A stretch of DNA of 53,825 bases from Anaerolineales bacterium (GCA_016789305.1 JAEURJ010000001.1:1-53825), one strand, 5' to 3'; numbered from the stretch's first letter, positions 17,234-26,420 are shown. The notes: generated by a model from the sequence alone, not told the origin. Translations and numbers: made by a program.

Positions 17234-18256
17234 TCATGAGGTACAACCACATGAGCGTCGAATGATCAGTTCCGTTGGCAATAATGTCACATCGTCCTCG
17301 GGATACTGCTTATCGAAGAGAGAAAATAATTGTTCCGCTGCGATCCGCCCAACGGTTTCGGTAGGGGCGGAAACCGTGGTAAGTGGGGGAGTTAAGAACG
17401 CCGAGAAACCCAAGTCGTCAAAGCCCACAACTGAGACCTCTTCCGGGACCCTATAGCCGTGCTCATGCAAAGCCTTGAGGACTCCGATTGCCGCATCGTC
17501 ATCGCCTGTGAATACAGCATCAAACGAAATTTGCTTTTCAGTCGCGATAAATTCATGAAGTACATTGTATGCAGTGTGACGTTCAAAATCCCCGTTAAGC
17601 ACCAGTTTTTCATCAAAAGGGATGCCATTCGCTTCCAATGCGGCCTTGTAGCCGGTTTCACGCCAATAGGAATCCTCCTGGTGGATGGGACCTCTTAAAA
17701 GCATGATGCGTTTTCTTCCGTGAACTTTGATCAGATGATTGATCAACTCGAAGGAAATTCTTTTATTTTCAACTGTAACACTGGGGATTTTTAAAGAATC
17801 GGGAGGGGTACGATGGACCAAAACCATCGGAAAGTTTCTGTCATGCAGGGAAGCCAGATCGTCATCGGAAAGACCGTCAGAAAAGATCAACAATCCATCT
17901 GTATTATGGGGGCCGATCGGAGGTGGCATATCGCGGCTTCCTAAAAGGTAGGTGGCTATGACCAGATTGTATTCATGTTTACGAACGACAGCTTCAATTC
18001 CATTTAATAGCGGCACAAAGAAGTCATTGTGAAGGGTATTCAACAACAGGCCCACTACCCGTGTCTTTTGAGAGGCCAGTTGTCGCGCCGCTGCGTGAGG
18101 TACATACCGTAATTCCGTCATCACCATCTTGAGGCGATCTGCAACATCCTTGGAAATGGGAGCATTTTGATTAATATAACGGCTCACAGTGGCTACAGAA
18201 ACACCTGCTTTCTGAGCTACCTGGCGGATGGTGACGGAGTGAGACTTTTTTGTCAT
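17234..18256 (-). CDS. LacI-family transcriptional repressor
   Basis: This is a 340-residue regulator with an N-terminal helix-turn-helix (VTIRQVAQKAGVSVATVSRYI, residues 8-28, in the order recognition helix then hinge). A periplasmic-binding-protein-like sensor domain follows, with VVGLLLN at its start and GDDDAAIGVLKAL and VVGFDDL near the end. It probably represses the sugar operon that starts 103 bases downstream and is released by an imported sugar. The ATG at 18256 places the HTH eight residues from the start as usual; an upstream frame to 18286 would run through an operator. Three palindromes upstream suggest autoregulation. No good Shine-Dalgarno is seen. Confidence 0.92.
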   Translation of the reverse strand: MTKKSHSVTIRQVAQKAGVSVATVSRYINQNAPISKDVADRLKMVMTELRYVPHAAARQLASQKTRVVGLLLNTLHNDFFVPLLNGIEAVVRKHEYNLVIATYLLGSRDMPPPIGPHNTDGLLIFSDGLSDDDLASLHDRNFPMVLVHRTPPDSLKIPSVTVENKRISFELINHLIKVHGRKRIMLLRGPIHQEDSYWRETGYKAALEANGIPFDEKLVLNGDFERHTAYNVLHEFIATEKQISFDAVFTGDDDAAIGVLKALHEHGYRVPEEVSVVGFDDLGFSAFLTPPLTTVSAPTETVGRIAAEQLFSLFDKQYPEDDVTLLPTELIIRRSCGCTS

Positions 18257-18285
18257 ATTCTTTGTCAGCACGTACCCGATCGGCA

Positions 18286-18299
18286 TGTAACCAGTTACA
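18286..18299. promoter_or_regulatory. LacI-type operator O1
   Basis: TGTAACCAGTTACA, with six-base arms TGTAAC and GTTACA around CA. It lies 30 bases upstream of the lacI start and repeats the sequence found at 18381. Confidence 0.65.
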
Positions 18300-18380
18300 T
18301 CAAAACTAGAAAAAAAATAACTCGTGAATGGCCTCTTTCTGCCTCAAATCAAGTTATTTTAAAAATCACCCATTTGGGTG

Positions 18381-18407
18381 TGTAACCAGTTACAGTAACC
18401 GGTTACA
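18381..18407. promoter_or_regulatory. Tandem LacI-type operators O2 and O3
   Basis: TGTAACCAGTTACA at 18381-18394 is identical to O1. It shares its last base with a perfect palindrome GTAACCGGTTAC at 18395-18406, which has the central CG typical of LacI-family sites. Centres of O1 and O2 are 95 bases apart, about nine helical turns, so looping is possible. A possible TTGTGA -35 hexamer overlaps the far side of O3 on the minus strand. Confidence 0.7.
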
Positions 18408-18557
18408 TTATTTCACAATTATTCAACAAGGTCAATACACAATTATCTTAAAAAATCTATGACATCAGGAATTACTTCACAAGCTGTCTAAACAAGAGAA
18501 TCCCCTATTTTTTCCCTTAACCATTATCTAAATGGGTACGCGCCTATATGCAAAGTT
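18408..18557. other. Intergenic region between the glycosidase gene and the lacI operators
   Basis: This AT-rich 150-base stretch holds no gene. With 18257-18407 it forms the 301-base gap upstream of lacI. A small hairpin CACCC-ATTT-GGGTG lies just before O2 at 18368-18381. I see no convincing terminator for the glycosidase gene that ends at 18558. Confidence 0.5.
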
Positions 18558-19937
18558 CTACTTGAAAATAAATAGGGAGATGGATTGGGCAGGCAACTGC
18601 ACCTCATTGGATAGTTCAACGTTGCCTATATTTTCAATCAGGTGCTCGGGATCAAACAACCACGCCTCTGCCGGACCTGAATCCTGCCCGACAATTCGAA
18701 AAGCCTTTGTCTGCTCTTCAAGTGAGAAATTAATCACCATCACGGTCAAAGCGCCATCTTCCCGCCTCGCAGCATACACGGATAAATTCTCATCATCAGA
18801 AGAGGAGTAGACTAACTCCTGCCCAAACTTCTTGTACATTTGGTATGTGTAATAAGTTGGATATGGTTTTGTTTGACCAACCAATCCCAAGCCGCCATAT
18901 CCACCTTTTGCCGTCAGCCCCCATTCATTTGCCATGAAGACTCCATTTTTGATCATGCGTCCCAACACATCCGCCATCCATAGCGCATTGTAATGAGAAT
19001 CGGGGGTTGCATCACCACCCACGGATTTATCGTAGGCGGAATTGAATTCCGTAATTGCAATCGGCAAGTTGCGACCTGTGTAGGTTTGAGTTAATTCGCG
19101 CGCATGGATAATGATCTTATCCCACTCCTTCGAGTTTTGATGCAGCTCCTCGATTGTAGGTGGACCAGACACGGAAGAACGCGGGAACGGATATCGATGA
19201 AAAGAGACAATGTCCACAAGGTCGCCATTTACTTTGAGGAATTCAATGAACCACTTTTCGTTTGCTTCAGAATAATTAGTGCTTACGCCGGAATAATCGT
19301 AGCTCAGTTGATGAGACTCTGGGCCGACAAGCTTGATCGTGGGGTCAACTTTTTTCATTGCCTCGGCAAAGGCACGCCATTCCTGGTTGAATCGGTCCAC
19401 ATCATAGGATTCTCCCCTAATCTTTAATTCACTCTCGTATAAAGTTGGTTCGTTTCCGATGCCCCAATATTGCACGTTGTATTTTTTCTCGATATTTACA
19501 TAGCGGACCATTTCAGCAGCCTGCTCCGGCGTGCCATTGAGCAGGCGCACATTGAACATCGCGATCGCACCCATTTTGTTGAAGAAATCCATAAACTGGT
19601 CGATCTGGTAGTTCTTTACATTATTATGGTCACCCCAGGAACCGGCGGGGAAACGAAGAATAGTGATGCCGGAGTCGTATGCCGAAGGCAGCATATCGAG
19701 GGAAACAACAAGCCAGGGACCATAATTTGAGCCGTAGACAAGCGGGCTGATTTGTCCCAAAGAAATGGAAGGATCAACATAAAGTGAATTTGGAAATGAT
19801 GTTGGTATGACCGTTGCCGTGGGAATTGCGGTTGAAGTTGGGGCCGCAGTGGAGGGTATGGATGCTGCAGTTGGTTGTGCAGAGCACGATGCCGTCACAA
19901 ATATGGAAATGATCAAGGTGAAAAAAATGCGGCGCAT
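18558..19937 (-). CDS. Secreted clan GH-A glycosidase, GH39/GH51-like lipoprotein
   Basis: This 459-residue protein has a lipoprotein signal ending in TASC (C18). A Pro/Thr/Ala linker of about 30 residues follows, then a (beta/alpha)8 catalytic domain and a small beta domain at the C-terminus. The acid/base is E163 in WGIGNEP and the nucleophile is E297 in ITEFN, the spacing and motifs of clan GH-A families such as GH39, GH51 and GH79. Arabinofuranosidase, xylosidase or glucuronidase activity is possible. The ATG at 19937 has AGAAGGA upstream and starts the signal peptide; the frame to 19976 is rejected. It sits directly upstream of lacI and could belong to the same sugar regulon. Confidence 0.82.
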   Translation of the reverse strand: MRRIFFTLIISIFVTASCSAQPTAASIPSTAAPTSTAIPTATVIPTSFPNSLYVDPSISLGQISPLVYGSNYGPWLVVSLDMLPSAYDSGITILRFPAGSWGDHNNVKNYQIDQFMDFFNKMGAIAMFNVRLLNGTPEQAAEMVRYVNIEKKYNVQYWGIGNEPTLYESELKIRGESYDVDRFNQEWRAFAEAMKKVDPTIKLVGPESHQLSYDYSGVSTNYSEANEKWFIEFLKVNGDLVDIVSFHRYPFPRSSVSGPPTIEELHQNSKEWDKIIIHARELTQTYTGRNLPIAITEFNSAYDKSVGGDATPDSHYNALWMADVLGRMIKNGVFMANEWGLTAKGGYGGLGLVGQTKPYPTYYTYQMYKKFGQELVYSSSDDENLSVYAARREDGALTVMVINFSLEEQTKAFRIVGQDSGPAEAWLFDPEHLIENIGNVELSNEVQLPAQSISLFIFK

Positions 19938-19987
19938 GGCAAGTCCTTCTGGTAAGTGTATGCCGAATCTTACCATCGTTTGATTCC

Positions 19988-20034
19988 AATATAAATCCCC
20001 GTCCCGTATAATCTACGTGGCGGGGATTTATATT
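19988..20034. repeat. Perfect 14-base inverted repeat upstream of the GH39/GH51-like gene
   Basis: Arms at 19988-20001 and 20021-20034 are perfect complements (AATATAAATCCCCG and its reverse complement) around a 19-base spacer. It lies between the stop of the receiver gene and the start of the glycosidase gene. No U-run follows. It could be the terminator of the signalling operon or an operator for the glycosidase. A separate palindrome GGTTGCAACC sits at 20078-20087. Confidence 0.6.
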
Positions 20035-20095
20035 GATGAATGAACAATTTGAGATTGAGAAAGTTGTACGTTTGATTGGTTGCAACCCCAAAACA

Positions 20096-20479
20096 CTATT
20101 TATTCGGTGCGGGGACAAATGCTTCGACACGTGCCCATAACTCGCGGATGTTGATCGGCTTGGACATATACACATCGCAGCCGGAGGCCAGCGCTTTTTC
20201 AGCATCGCCTTTGAGCGCGTTGGCTGTGATGGCGATGATCGGGGTGTAGGCCAGCGTGGGCTTGACGCTGCCACGCAGCCTGCGGGCTACTTCGTACCCA
20301 TCGATATCCGGGAGGTTGATGTCCAGCAGGATCAGATCCAGTTCATATTTTTCCGCGGCCGCCACACCTTCCACACCGTTCTTTGCTTCCAACAAGGTAT
20401 ATCCTCGTGACTCAAGTGCGCGCTTTACGAGCATCATATTGTCAGGATTGTCTTCAATGTAAAGTATGTTACTGCTCAT
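20096..20479 (-). CDS. Stand-alone receiver-domain response regulator
   Basis: This is a CheY-like protein of 127 residues with one receiver domain and no output domain. The acidic pocket is ED (9-10), the phosphoacceptor is D53 in LLLDINLPDIDG, the switch threonine is T85 in AITAN and the lysine is K107 in MSKPI, so all key residues are present. It would be phosphorylated by the multi-sensor kinase encoded two genes upstream and may act as a phosphate sink or a partner of the fused receiver. It is the last gene of the operon, 15 bases after the PLP enzyme-receiver fusion. Confidence 0.92.
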   Translation of the reverse strand: MSSNILYIEDNPDNMMLVKRALESRGYTLLEAKNGVEGVAAAEKYELDLILLDINLPDIDGYEVARRLRGSVKPTLAYTPIIAITANALKGDAEKALASGCDVYMSKPINIRELWARVEAFVPAPNK

Positions 20480-20494
20480 AATGATTAATTCTCC

Positions 20495-22138
20495 TTAAGA
20501 ACCATTTTTGTCTTCGATAACCTGTATCACTTGATCTACAAATTTCCGGGTCGGCAAGGAACCTTTTTGATATACGGCTTCAATGTGGCCGTTCAGTCGG
20601 GTGCGTTCTTCCACGGTAATATCTTTTGCGCTGACCACTACAATGGGAATATCCTTGGTGCGTGGGTCCAGCTTCAATTCTTCCACCAGGCCAAAACCAT
20701 CCATGCCGGGCATTGTCAAATCGCTGACGATCAAATCGGGAAGTTTTTGCTTCGCCATGACAAGGCCTTCGAGCCCATCTTTTGCATGATACATGCGATA
20801 TTTTTTTCTTCCTTCCAGCAGCCGTTGGATGAGAAGAGCATCATCCGGGTTATCATCCACCAATAAGATGCTGGTGGTTTTTTCGTCCAGGTTTTCCAAA
20901 GCCGATTGTAACCCTTCTCGCGGGGCAGGGGATTGATCCTTGCTAAGGTGAACATCAACCGCCCATTGATCGCCGAGAACATGTTTTTCCACCGGGAAAG
21001 TATGCCCCGTGCAGTTGACAACGACCAGTTCTTCCTCTTTGATCGTTCCATCCTGGCGCATCTTTTCATAGCCGGCAAATGCCACCGACGTTGCAGGTTC
21101 CACAGCCATTCCCTCACTTTTGGCAAGGGCACGCATTGCGGAGAAGGCTTCTGCATCTGTAACAGATTCCATTGTGCCCCCGTATTTTTGGACAAGATTC
21201 CATAAATACGTATATGATTTTCCGGGGTCGCCGGTCGAGAGGATGATGATGCGGGTATCGGGGGTGATCGGCTCGGCAACGTCCTTGCCTGCTTTGAAGG
21301 CGTGAACCATTGGAGCGCAACCTTCTGCTTGAATGATGGCAAGTTTGGGAATCTTGTGGATCAACCCCATTTCATATAGTTCTTTAAATCCCTGATACAC
21401 CCCCAACGGACCGAGTCCGCCGCTCACGGCCTGAATATACCAATCGGGTGCTTTCCACCCGAGTTGTTCGACGATTTCGTAGGCAATGGTCTTCATCGAT
21501 TCGCGGGCAGGGATGGAACTGGCGCCACGATCCAGAAGCAGATTCTTTCTTTGAGCAAATTGAGCGGCGATCTGTTTGGTTTGATCATAGTTGCCGCTGA
21601 CGCGAATCACTTCCGCGCCAAACAGGGCGGCCTCGCGCAGTTTTTCCTGCGGTACGAGGCTGGTCATGAACACCCAAAGTTTGATGCCGGCACGCGCACA
21701 GGCAGCCGCATATGCCACGGCTGCATTTCCTGTGGAGGCAATCACGGCCTCGCGGATGTTGTTCTCGTTCATTGCGGCAACAGCAACCGCAGCCTGTCTG
21801 TCTTTAAAAGAGGATGTCGGGCCGTAGCGTTCGTCTTTGAAGTAGGTTTGAGCATGCCCGAGATTAGGGGCGAAGCGTTGTGAGAGCCAAAGCGGCGTCC
21901 CGCCTGCGGGATAAAGTTCCAAAGCGGAGGGATTGTCGAGCGGTAAAACATCCTGATAGCGCCACATGTTGGATGGTCGATTTGGCAAGCCGCGCAGGAT
22001 CTCGCGCTTGAAAGCATCGTGATCGTAACGTGCTTCCAACCATTGTGATTCACAGTGAGCGCAAATCGCTGGAATGAACGGTTCGTAGGATTGTAGGTGA
22101 CCGCAGAGAGCGCATTGAAGGGTGATCGGTCTTGCCAT
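20495..22138 (-). CDS. Threonine-synthase-like PLP enzyme fused to a receiver domain
   Basis: The N-terminal 400 residues are a fold-type II PLP enzyme close to threonine synthase. It has a zinc-ribbon-like CxxC pair (C9, C12, C26, C29), the PLP lysine K112 in SSFKDRQA, the STGNAAVAYAA motif (135-145) and the phosphate loop SGGLGPLG (239-246). Residues 422-545 form a complete receiver: acidic pair D428-D429, phosphoacceptor D473 in VSDLTMPGMDG, S503 and K525. The join is continuous (a linker at about 401-420) with no frameshift. The gene starts two bases from the stop of the histidine kinase and precedes a lone receiver. The simplest reading is an amino-acid enzyme whose activity, or partner binding, is controlled by phosphorylation. 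A true threonine synthase, a desensitised paralogue or a sensor of phosphohomoserine are all possible. Confidence 0.9.
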   Translation of the reverse strand: MARPITLQCALCGHLQSYEPFIPAICAHCESQWLEARYDHDAFKREILRGLPNRPSNMWRYQDVLPLDNPSALELYPAGGTPLWLSQRFAPNLGHAQTYFKDERYGPTSSFKDRQAAVAVAAMNENNIREAVIASTGNAAVAYAAACARAGIKLWVFMTSLVPQEKLREAALFGAEVIRVSGNYDQTKQIAAQFAQRKNLLLDRGASSIPARESMKTIAYEIVEQLGWKAPDWYIQAVSGGLGPLGVYQGFKELYEMGLIHKIPKLAIIQAEGCAPMVHAFKAGKDVAEPITPDTRIIILSTGDPGKSYTYLWNLVQKYGGTMESVTDAEAFSAMRALAKSEGMAVEPATSVAFAGYEKMRQDGTIKEEELVVVNCTGHTFPVEKHVLGDQWAVDVHLSKDQSPAPREGLQSALENLDEKTTSILLVDDNPDDALLIQRLLEGRKKYRMYHAKDGLEGLVMAKQKLPDLIVSDLTMPGMDGFGLVEELKLDPRTKDIPIVVVSAKDITVEERTRLNGHIEAVYQKGSLPTRKFVDQVIQVIEDKNGS

Positions 22139-22139
22139 G

Positions 22140-25100
22140 CTATCTTTTTTCTAGCGGCTCGGAAACTATGGCTTCTGACACAACAGCTTCAATGGGGAGG
22201 AGGATATTGAAAATGGAACCCTTTCCATTTTTTCCCGAGCTTTCAGCCCATAACTTTCCACCATGCATTTCGATCAATCGGCGGCTGATGGGCAGGCCGA
22301 GGCCGGTGCCGCCCGCTTTGCGTGTGGTGGTGGAATCGACCTGGGTGAACTCCTGGAAGATGGAATCGAGATGGTCCGGCGGGATGCCCATGCCGGTATC
22401 TTTTACTGCGATCAGGACGTCATTGTCCTGATGTTTAATGCAGACACTGACGCTTCCTTTTTCGGTGAACTTGATGCCGTTATTCATAAGATTGATCAAC
22501 ACCTGACGCAGACGTGTATGATCTGCGCGGATGAACAGGTTCTTGTCCGATTCCGGTTCAATGAAGAGCGAGATGGACTTTTCATTGGCAAGCGACGAAG
22601 TAATGTTCATCACATCTTCGATGGTGTCGTTCAGATTGAATTTTTCGATGATCAGATTCATCTTGCCCGATTCGATCTTGGCCATATCCAGCACGTCGTT
22701 GATGAGGTGGAGGAGATGTTTTCCGTTTTTCTGGATCAACTTAAGATCATTGTCCATGTTGGGGGTGAGCGGACCATCCAACTCTTCGAGCATCACGTCG
22801 GTAAAGCCGAGAATGGAATTGAGCGGTGTGCGCAGCTCATGAGACATGTTGGCAAGGAAGGATGATTTGAGTTTGTCGAGTTCGCGCAATTGGGTGACTG
22901 TTGCTGCCTGCTCCACATACAAACGGGCATTTTGGAGGGCAACGGCTACTTGCGCGGCGAGTGTCGTGTAAATATCCGCGTCTTCGGCAGAAAAGCCGCT
23001 GGGCTTATCGGATTGAACATCGAATACACCCAGGACATTTTCACCGACGATCATGGGAACGGCCATTTCGGCACGGGTGTCCGGTAATAATGCATTGGGA
23101 AGGAAGCCTTCCTCCTCCTGTACATTGTTAATAACGACTGTTTGCCTTTCCCGTGCGGCACGGGCAACGAGCGATCTTTCTGTGCTGATTGGGATGGCAT
23201 GACTGGTTTCCACCATTTTTCTTCCGACTTCGCCGGAACCTGCTGCAAGGAGCAGCATATCCCATGAATCAGTGCTGAGATAAACGTGCGCATGGTACAG
23301 ATTGAAGCGTTCTTTTGTGATATTCACCACGGTTTGCAGCAGTTGATCAGGATCAAGCATTGTTGACGTTGCCGTACTAACGGCAGCCACTGTCGAAAGA
23401 TCGGCTGCACGGCGCCTGGCTTCATCGAACAATTGAATGCTTTCGATGGCACTAGCGAGTTGTTTGGCCAGGGTTTCGATCAGGGTGATGTCGTTATCAT
23501 CAAAATGACGCTCAGGATCGTTCGTGTCGACGGAGAATACGCCAATGATCTTATTGCGTGAGAACAACGGGGTGACCAACACGCTTTGAATGTTGCGTTG
23601 TTTCATGATCGCATGGATCGGGGCGAGGATGGGATCGGTTTGGGCATTGGGTACCAAAACGGTGTTGCCGGATTTAATGGATTTATCGGTGGCAGGGTTT
23701 GCGGCGATTGGCATGACCCTTCCCACCAGTTTTGGCATATTAGGTTCGCCGTAACTTTCCGTGGTGAGTGTGAGAGCTTCGCCTTTTTCATCCAGCATTA
23801 GGACGCCCGCGCTAAATGCCTGCATTAGAACACGAAACTCGTCCGTTGCTGTTTGTAGAATGTACTGCAGATCCAGAGAGGAGTTGGCAACTTCCATCAC
23901 GCGGTTCAGGGTGACGAGTTGCTCTGCGCGTTTGGCGAGGGCGGCTTCCCCAGATTTTCGTTCTGTAATATCCTGGTTGGCACCTGTCCATCTCAGAATT
24001 TTCCCATTCTCATCTTTTTCCAGGTGAACTGCAACAGACATATAGCCAATGCCGCTGCCGTCCGCATATTTAAATCGGTGTTCAAGGTTCGCTTCATATA
24101 CACGCGCTGTGCTGGCAATTGCCTTTCCAATTTCTATATCAACAAGTGCAGCATCCGCAGGGTGCACAAAGCGTTTTGCATATTCCTCGGCAGATAATTC
24201 GTATCCACCTTCCTGTTTCACTGTCGTGTGGAAGATTTGATAGAAGTTGTCATTGAAGATGAAAACGCCCCTGTCAAAATCAAACTCCCAGTTGGCGAGT
24301 TTGGCGGCGGTCAACGCATCGGAAAGCTGGCCACGTTGGGCTTGAGTTTCTTCCAGAAGACGGAGGTTTTCAATGTGGCTGCTGAGTTGCTGGGAAACAC
24401 TGGCGATCAACTCATTGACACTTTGCTGGTCATGTCCTTCAGAGTCCACAGCCAGTTCACCGATCATTTCATCGCGTACATAAATCGGATAAGACTGAGT
24501 TTCCTTAACATTCTGCTTCTTGGCATCCGTGAGGATTTGAACCTTGTTTTCAGCGTAGAGATAGCCCTCCACCAGATTTTCACGCGTATTGAGATAATTA
24601 GTCCAGCCTTCGCGGGTAAGGCGTTTGGAGATCTCTTCGGCTTCGAGTCTATACTTGTCTGATTGTGCAAGCAGGCGCAGGTTTTCAATATGTCGGGAAA
24701 GTTGCTGCGCGGTTTCATTAATAATTTCTGTTTCGACCGGTGTCCATTTTCGGCCTGGATCATCTGAGATTTGAATACCGCCAATTGCCGCTCCGGCAAC
24801 TGTCAGTGGAGTGTGAAGCGCGTTCTTTTGGTCCAATTCACCGCCTAATACTTCAATCGGCAAAACTTCGCTTTGGTTAAAGGCGTAACCTATTTTCTCG
24901 TTGCGATCAATGGCATCCAGGAAACTCAACCAATTGGAATGAGCCTGCTGAGTGGCACGACCCTCTGCTTCCCGACGGGATTGAAGAACTTGTTCAAACA
25001 GGGAAGCATTTTGAATGGCAACGGCAAGTTGGCCGGCCAGTGCTTCAAACGCCGCCTGATTTTCCTTGTTTAGGGAGTTCACCTCTTCTCCCTGCATGTC

Positions 25101-26405
25101 CAATACGCCCACCACCTGATCATTGGCGATCAAGGGCACAGCCATTTCCGAACGTGTGCGGGGGAGTAGGGGATTCGGAAGGAACCCGGGATCTTCCGCG
25201 GTGTTGGAGACGAGAACCGTTTTCTTTTGAAAGGCTGCGCGTCCATTCAATGATGTCATGCCGATTAACAGGTGATGACCTCTACTGACCAATTGCTTTC
25301 CGGCTTCGCCGGTTCCTGCACGCAGTGTGATGGTGCGGCCGGAGGGATCGGTAAGATACACCTGGGTGTAGTAAAGGTTGAACCTTGTGCGGATCAATTC
25401 CACCGATTCGCTTAACAAAACAGGGAGATTGTCCACACGGGCTGTAACGATTCGTCCGACTTCCGAGGCAAGCTCGATATCATGGGTTCGATCCGCTACA
25501 CGTTGTTCGAGGCCTTGGGTGAGGTCTTGCAATTCTTTGTTGGCGTTGGTCAGTGAACTGGTACTTCGATCCACCTCCGAGAAGGATTGGTCAAGCGTGC
25601 TGGAGGCAATGGTGAGCAACAAGCCGTCCAGTCCGAGAATGATCGCTGTAAATACCACTGAAACCTGGTTGATGTCCGTCGCAGGGTCAAAGATCGGACC
25701 TAATATAATTGTAATAATGCTTATTGCTGTTGCCAACACCACTTGCGTTGGTTTAAGCAAAAGACCGGCAAGAGTTACGACAAGCGCTATTTGTAGCACT
25801 GCGGTAACGCTAAAACTGCCCGTTGTCATACTCAAAAGCGTGACCAGGTAAATGATGCCGACCAGCATCCAACTGACGAGCTGAATGCGTCCTTGACGTT
25901 GCAGGAAAAAAGTTGCCGTTAATAAGCTAAGGTCGAACAGCAGAATTGCCAGGGCGGATGGAGCAGTGGGGCTTGCATTCCACGTAGCTATAAGAACGAT
26001 GATGCCAATCACTCCAGTAGTGATCAACCCCAGCAAAATTTTGTGTTGCAGACTGGCAATACGATCCACCGCAAGATTGCCGAAGGTGGGAGCGGTCAAT
26101 ATTCGGCGGATAAGGCTTGCGCTTTTCTGATTTGTTTCCCCCGGTGACATGGGCTCCGTCTGCTCCTCAGGAACAGGAAGGAATCCTGTAGTTGCCGAAG
26201 ATGGTTTTCCCAACTCTGGCGGAATGGTAGCATCATGTACCGCTGGAGGTGTCGATAAGGCCAGTACTTTGGCCTCCAACTCCTGGATGTGTGCTTTCAT
26301 CTCCTCCACCTGGCGAAGGCCGATATAAGTGGGGAGTTCCTGGTTGGAGAACATATTGTTGATGCGATTTTGCATGGCATCGCCTGAAGAATTTGAGTTG
26401 CTCAT
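22140..26405 (-). CDS. Multi-GAF/PAS transmembrane sensor histidine kinase
   Basis: This 1421-residue protein is the only kinase of the operon. A cytoplasmic head with a short coiled coil (about 25-50) is followed by roughly six membrane segments (123-265), a helical linker and GAF1 (308-468). Two copies of a degenerate GAF-like unit follow (473-583 and 587-692, both ending in QLSxHIENLRLL), then a PAS/PAC unit (698-818) and two further GAF domains (828-988 and 1001-1165). The HisKA domain has H1189 in NMSHELRTPLN. The ATPase domain has an N box (LINLMNNGIKFTEKG), G1 (DTGMGIP) and G2 (GGTGLGLPIS). It has no attached receiver, so the receivers must be in trans: the two genes directly downstream. 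Confidence 0.93.
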   Translation of the reverse strand: MSNSNSSGDAMQNRINNMFSNQELPTYIGLRQVEEMKAHIQELEAKVLALSTPPAVHDATIPPELGKPSSATTGFLPVPEEQTEPMSPGETNQKSASLIRRILTAPTFGNLAVDRIASLQHKILLGLITTGVIGIIVLIATWNASPTAPSALAILLFDLSLLTATFFLQRQGRIQLVSWMLVGIIYLVTLLSMTTGSFSVTAVLQIALVVTLAGLLLKPTQVVLATAISIITIILGPIFDPATDINQVSVVFTAIILGLDGLLLTIASSTLDQSFSEVDRSTSSLTNANKELQDLTQGLEQRVADRTHDIELASEVGRIVTARVDNLPVLLSESVELIRTRFNLYYTQVYLTDPSGRTITLRAGTGEAGKQLVSRGHHLLIGMTSLNGRAAFQKKTVLVSNTAEDPGFLPNPLLPRTRSEMAVPLIANDQVVGVLDMQGEEVNSLNKENQAAFEALAGQLAVAIQNASLFEQVLQSRREAEGRATQQAHSNWLSFLDAIDRNEKIGYAFNQSEVLPIEVLGGELDQKNALHTPLTVAGAAIGGIQISDDPGRKWTPVETEIINETAQQLSRHIENLRLLAQSDKYRLEAEEISKRLTREGWTNYLNTRENLVEGYLYAENKVQILTDAKKQNVKETQSYPIYVRDEMIGELAVDSEGHDQQSVNELIASVSQQLSSHIENLRLLEETQAQRGQLSDALTAAKLANWEFDFDRGVFIFNDNFYQIFHTTVKQEGGYELSAEEYAKRFVHPADAALVDIEIGKAIASTARVYEANLEHRFKYADGSGIGYMSVAVHLEKDENGKILRWTGANQDITERKSGEAALAKRAEQLVTLNRVMEVANSSLDLQYILQTATDEFRVLMQAFSAGVLMLDEKGEALTLTTESYGEPNMPKLVGRVMPIAANPATDKSIKSGNTVLVPNAQTDPILAPIHAIMKQRNIQSVLVTPLFSRNKIIGVFSVDTNDPERHFDDNDITLIETLAKQLASAIESIQLFDEARRRAADLSTVAAVSTATSTMLDPDQLLQTVVNITKERFNLYHAHVYLSTDSWDMLLLAAGSGEVGRKMVETSHAIPISTERSLVARAARERQTVVINNVQEEEGFLPNALLPDTRAEMAVPMIVGENVLGVFDVQSDKPSGFSAEDADIYTTLAAQVAVALQNARLYVEQAATVTQLRELDKLKSSFLANMSHELRTPLNSILGFTDVMLEELDGPLTPNMDNDLKLIQKNGKHLLHLINDVLDMAKIESGKMNLIIEKFNLNDTIEDVMNITSSLANEKSISLFIEPESDKNLFIRADHTRLRQVLINLMNNGIKFTEKGSVSVCIKHQDNDVLIAVKDTGMGIPPDHLDSIFQEFTQVDSTTTRKAGGTGLGLPISRRLIEMHGGKLWAESSGKNGKGSIFNILLPIEAVVSEAIVSEPLEKR

Positions 26406-26420
26406 GGGTTCTCCTCCTCT

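Noticed and set aside
20495..22138. Frameshift or chimera explaining the PLP enzyme-receiver fusion
   Set aside because: The reading frame is uninterrupted, with a plausible linker at 401-420, and both neighbours are signalling genes.
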